A DNA stretch of 8,787 nucleotides from NCBI GenBank assembly GCA_020354275.1, contig CP070645.1, positions 1,645,234 through 1,654,020 on the forward strand, read 5' to 3'. This document shows, in pieces, positions 5,456-8,787 of the stretch. The notes beneath the pieces were generated by a model. That model made no database searches, was not told the origin of the DNA, and saw only the letters and a program-made list of their open reading frames with translations. Made by a program: the position numbers and the translations under genes. The DNA comes from Dehalococcoidales bacterium (GTDB lineage: Bacteria; Chloroflexota; Dehalococcoidia; Dehalococcoidales; UBA2162). Every line of letters starts with the position of its first letter. Position 1 is the first letter of the stretch.

Positions 5456-7138
5456 ATGAGAAGCGATGCAATAAAGAAAGGTGCTGAACGCGCACCACAC
5501 CGGTCACTTTTATATGCTCTGGGCTGCACGCCAGCCGAAATGGATAAGCCATTTATCGGCATTATCAACAGCTACAGCGAGATTGTCCCGGGCCATATGC
5601 ACCTTCGGGATATTTCCGAAGCAGTCAAGGCCGGAGTGTACAGCGGCGGGGGTGTACCTTTTGAGGTCAACACGATCGCCGTCTGTGATGGAATCGCCAT
5701 GAATCATCCGGGCATGAAATTCAGCCTGCCCAGCCGAGAACTAATTGCCGACTCAGTGGAGATTGTCGTGGAAGCCCATGCCTTCGACGCCCTGGTCTTC
5801 ATTCCCAACTGTGACAAGATAATCCCCGGCATGTTGATGGCAGCGGCAAGACTGAACCTGCCGGCCATCTTCGTCAGCGGTGGCCCGATGCTGAGAGGGT
5901 ATTTGCCGACTGATGATGGGCTTAATAAGGTTGACCTTAATTCCGTCTTTGAAGCAGTAGGTAAAGTAGCCAGCGGACAGATGGCCGAGGAAGAACTAGA
6001 GAGACTGGAGATGGTTGCCTGCCCCGGCTGCGGCAGCTGTGCCGGGATGTTTACCGCCAATACCATGAATTGTTCTACCGAAGCACTGGGTATGGCTCTG
6101 CCCGGTAACGGTACTATTCCGGCAGTTGACATCAGAAGGCGGCAGCTGGCCCAGAGAACCGGGCAACAGGTCGTAAAACTATTGACCGAGAATATTAGGG
6201 CAAGGGACATAATAAACGGTGATTCGCTGCATAACGCCTTCACAGTGGATATGGCCTTAGGCGGCAGTACCAACTCAGTGTTACACCTGATAGCCCTGGC
6301 CAGCGAGGCAGGAATCGATTTTCCGCTATCGCTGGTAGATAAGATCAGCCAGAGCACTCCCAACCTGTGCCGCTTAAGACCAGCCGGGAATTATCATATT
6401 GAAGACCTGGACCGTGCCGGTGGTATTGCTGCGGTAATGAATGAGCTCCAGGGACTGTTGAGACTGGATGCTATTACTGTTGCTGGGAAACCGGTAAGGG
6501 ATAATATTGCCGGTAGCCGGGTCTGGGACAGAGAAGTGATCCGCCCGTTTGATAATGCCTATTCACCCCGCGGTGGACTTAGCATACTTTTCGGTAACCT
6601 TGCTCCAGAGGGGGCGGTGGTTAAAAGTGCGGCGGTATCTCCGGAGATGATGGTACATAGGGGCCCGGCCAGGGTCTTTGACTCTGAAGAAGAAGCTACA
6701 TATGCCATAATGGACGGCAGTATACAGAGTGGAGAAGTGATTGTAATCCGTTACGAAGGGCCTAAAGGCGGCCCGGGGATGAGAGAGATGCTAACACCCA
6801 CGTCACTGCTTTCTGGTATGGGTAGAGATAAAGAAGTAGCCCTGATAACAGACGGGCGGTTCTCGGGGGCAACCCGTGGAGCGGCGATAGGGCATGTCTC
6901 CCCCGAAGCCGCCAGCCGGGGGCCAATCGCCGCCTTAACCAACGGTGATATGATTAAAATTGACATCCCAAATGGCAAGCTCGAGGTGGAGCTTGGGGAT
7001 AATGAGATAACCAACCGCCTGCTAAAACTGGGTGATTTTAAACCCAAAATAATGACAGGTTACCTTCAACGGTATGCCGAGAAGGTAACCTCAGCTAGTA
7101 GCGGGGCGGTTTTCAGCAAAGAGGAGGAACAACAATGA
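5456..7138 (+). CDS. ilvD: Dihydroxy-acid dehydratase, [4Fe-4S]-type
   Basis: IlvD dehydrates 2,3-dihydroxy-isovalerate and 2,3-dihydroxy-3-methylvalerate to the keto acids that precede valine, leucine and isoleucine. The protein has 560 residues, the normal length. Motifs are NSYSEIVPGHMHLRD (38-52), CDGIAMNHPGM (77-87), the IlvD/Edd signature NCDKIIPGMLMAA (118-130), CPGCGSCAGMFTANTMNC (189-206) and the second signature ALITDGRFSGATRG (462-475). The position that is Cys in the [2Fe-2S] enzymes (PCN) is Gly in PGH, as in the E. coli enzyme, so an oxygen-labile [4Fe-4S] cluster is likely. The start at 5456 has GAGGTAGG (5438-5445) upstream and MRSDAIKKGAERAPHRS as the normal N terminus. A start at 5375 would translate the terminator hairpin and is rejected. 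The stop overlaps the ilvB start by four bases. Confidence 0.97.
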   Translation: MRSDAIKKGAERAPHRSLLYALGCTPAEMDKPFIGIINSYSEIVPGHMHLRDISEAVKAGVYSGGGVPFEVNTIAVCDGIAMNHPGMKFSLPSRELIADSVEIVVEAHAFDALVFIPNCDKIIPGMLMAAARLNLPAIFVSGGPMLRGYLPTDDGLNKVDLNSVFEAVGKVASGQMAEEELERLEMVACPGCGSCAGMFTANTMNCSTEALGMALPGNGTIPAVDIRRRQLAQRTGQQVVKLLTENIRARDIINGDSLHNAFTVDMALGGSTNSVLHLIALASEAGIDFPLSLVDKISQSTPNLCRLRPAGNYHIEDLDRAGGIAAVMNELQGLLRLDAITVAGKPVRDNIAGSRVWDREVIRPFDNAYSPRGGLSILFGNLAPEGAVVKSAAVSPEMMVHRGPARVFDSEEEATYAIMDGSIQSGEVIVIRYEGPKGGPGMREMLTPTSLLSGMGRDKEVALITDGRFSGATRGAAIGHVSPEAASRGPIAALTNGDMIKIDIPNGKLEVELGDNEITNRLLKLGDFKPKIMTGYLQRYAEKVTSASSGAVFSKEEEQQ

Positions 7139-8787
7139 AGATGACCGGTGCTCAGATAATTTGCGAATGTTTGGTCAGGGAGGGTGTCGATGTTATCTTC
7201 GGTATCCTGGGTGGTGCTATATTACCGCTATATGATACCTTGCCCCAGTTTCCCCAGCTACGCCACATTCTGGTACGTCACGAGCAGGGTGCCGCTCATG
7301 CTGCTGATGGTTATGCCCGGACCACAGGAAAGGTAGGGGTATGCTTTGCTACCTCTGGGCCCGGTGCTACCAACCTAGTAACTGGCATTGCTAACGCCCA
7401 CCTCGATTCTTCGCCGATAGTCGCCATTACCGGGCAGGTGGCCAGGCCTTTTATCGGTAAGGATGCCTTCCAGGAGGTAGATATTACCGGTATCACGGTA
7501 CCGATAACCAAGCACAACTATCTGGTTCTAGAAGCCGGGTCAATGGCTAAAACAGTTGCAGAAGCGTTTTACCTAGCCAGAACGGGGAGACCCGGGCCAG
7601 TACTAATCGATGTGCCCAGAGACGTCTTTATTGAAGAAGCAGAATTCCATTACCCCAACAAGCTGGAAATACGTGGTTATAAGCCAATACTGCAGGGGCA
7701 TCCATCACAACTAAAGAAAGCCGCCAGATTAATCAATGAAGCCAAACAACCCGTTATTATTGCCGGGAGGGGCGTGATTATCTCCGGAGCTTTCAGCGAA
7801 CTGAGGTACCTGGCCGAGACATCACAGATACCAGTTATCACTACTTTGCTGGGTATTGGCTGTTTCCCGGAAAGTCACGCCCTAAGTTATGGAATGCTGG
7901 GAATGCATGGCACAGCCTATGCCAACATGGCAGTTAATGCTGCTGATCTGGTCATTGCCATTGGCATGAGGTTTGATGACAGGGCTACGGCCAAGGTGGC
8001 TGGTTTTGCCCCTGATGCCCGTATTATCCACATTGATATCGATCCTGCTGAGATTGGTAAAAACGTCCGTGTGGATGTACCAATCGTGGGTGATGTCAAG
8101 ACTGTCCTGGAAGAGCTGAACAAATCAGTCACACCATCTGACCATGTTGACTGGGTCAGTCAGTTGAATAGCTGGCGCCAGGAACACCCTTCGACGGTAA
8201 TCAGAGATTGGAAAACAATCCTGCCGCAATATGTCGTCCGTCAGATATACGAGGTAACCAAAGGTGATGCCATTATAGTCACCGGAGTGGGGCAGAACCA
8301 AATGTGGGCCGCCCAGCAATTTTGGTATGATAAGCCGAATAGCTTTGTTTCATCGGGCGGATTGGGGACGATGGGCTTCGGATTGCCGGCAGCCATCGGG
8401 GTCAAGACAGGTTGTCCTGATCAAACGGTGTGGTGTATAGACGGAGACGGTAGTTTCCAGATGACCATCCAGGAGTTAGGTACCATCGCACAGGAAAACA
8501 CAGCGGTTAAGATAGCTATTATGAACAACGGTTATCTGGGAATGGTAAGGCAGTGGCAGGAGCTTTTCTATGACCGACGGTACGTAGCCACGCCACTCAG
8601 TGGGCCAGATTATGTCAAGGTTGCCGAAGCCTATGGTATTCCGGCGCTGAGGGTAAAGGAAAAAAATGAAGTAGTCCCGGCTATTGAAAAGGCGATGGCT
8701 GAACCGGGGCCATTTCTGATAGATTTTATTGTAGAACCGGAGGAAAACGTTTATCCTATGGTTCCACCGGGAGCTTCTTTAGCCGAG
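7135..8787 (+). CDS. ilvB: Acetolactate synthase large (catalytic) subunit, C-terminal end missing
   Basis: IlvB condenses pyruvate with pyruvate or 2-ketobutyrate, using thiamine diphosphate, FAD and Mg2+, in the first common step of branched-chain synthesis. The frame runs 551 codons to the window edge without a stop. Motifs are FGILGGAILPLYD (22-34), RHEQGAAHAADGYAR with catalytic Glu50, SGPGATN (74-80), ITGQVARPFIGKDAFQEVD (98-116), RFDDR, HIDIDPAEIGKN, VGQNQMWAAQ, the ThDP-binding pair GDGS (437-440) and NNGY (464-467), VRQWQELFYD, and VYPMVPPGASLAE at the edge. Only some 10-30 residues should be lacking. The start is set by GAGGAGG (7121-7127), 7 bases before the ATG, and by the 4-base ATGA overlap with ilvD, which implies translational coupling. 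The Pro of the common FGxPGG motif is Leu25 here. A regulatory subunit gene (ilvN) is expected just outside the window. Confidence 0.96.
   Translation, partial: MKMTGAQIICECLVREGVDVIFGILGGAILPLYDTLPQFPQLRHILVRHEQGAAHAADGYARTTGKVGVCFATSGPGATNLVTGIANAHLDSSPIVAITGQVARPFIGKDAFQEVDITGITVPITKHNYLVLEAGSMAKTVAEAFYLARTGRPGPVLIDVPRDVFIEEAEFHYPNKLEIRGYKPILQGHPSQLKKAARLINEAKQPVIIAGRGVIISGAFSELRYLAETSQIPVITTLLGIGCFPESHALSYGMLGMHGTAYANMAVNAADLVIAIGMRFDDRATAKVAGFAPDARIIHIDIDPAEIGKNVRVDVPIVGDVKTVLEELNKSVTPSDHVDWVSQLNSWRQEHPSTVIRDWKTILPQYVVRQIYEVTKGDAIIVTGVGQNQMWAAQQFWYDKPNSFVSSGGLGTMGFGLPAAIGVKTGCPDQTVWCIDGDGSFQMTIQELGTIAQENTAVKIAIMNNGYLGMVRQWQELFYDRRYVATPLSGPDYVKVAEAYGIPALRVKEKNEVVPAIEKAMAEPGPFLIDFIVEPEENVYPMVPPGASLAE

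Overview
The window looks like a bacterial chromosome segment of moderate GC, probably from an anaerobic Chloroflexota lineage close to Dehalococcoidia. The lineage call is inference. It rests on the house-keeping gene set, a stand-alone AICAR transformylase, an intergenic repeat of the 'CCTCACCCCCT...CTCCTT..AAGGAG' type that I associate from memory with such genomes, and an IlvD of the oxygen-labile [4Fe-4S] type. I see no mobile element, phage, CRISPR array, tRNA or rRNA.

Left half (1-4411, all on the minus strand): a purine cluster. In transcription order it holds guaA (GMP synthase, with a ~50-residue N-terminal extension), a small DinB/DfsB-like four-helix protein, a monofunctional AICAR formyltransferase (PurH C-terminal domain only, strikingly like the animal ATIC domain), an 88-bp repeat-bearing gap, and purD (cut by the left edge). 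purD has no ATG, GTG or TTG start. It seems to begin at ATA, directly behind the repeat, which supplies a Shine-Dalgarno-like sequence.

Centre (4412-5196): a 137-bp divergent promoter region, then tsaC/sua5 on the plus strand, which makes threonylcarbamoyl-AMP for the tRNA t6A modification.

Right half (5197-8787, plus strand): the start of a branched-chain amino-acid operon, ilvD then ilvB (4-bp ATGA overlap; ilvB is cut by the right edge close to its C terminus). Between tsaC and ilvD lies the most interesting structure in the window. A TTGACA-N17-TATTTT promoter is followed within a few bases by a 13-codon leader peptide, MTFLNILVLVINT, in which 7 of 13 residues are Leu, Ile or Val. Mutually exclusive RNA hairpins come next, and then a strong intrinsic terminator with eight T residues about 34 bases before the ilvD start. 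This is the layout of a ribosome-mediated transcription attenuator sensing all three branched-chain amino acids. Its start is unusual: the leader ORF has no ribosome binding site and probably begins at or next to the transcript's 5' end, so it may be read from a leaderless mRNA.

The purine genes cover GAR synthesis (PurD), the second formyl transfer (AICAR transformylase) and XMP to GMP (GuaA). IlvB and IlvD cover the first and third common steps of valine and isoleucine synthesis, and ilvN and ilvC would be expected just beyond the right edge.
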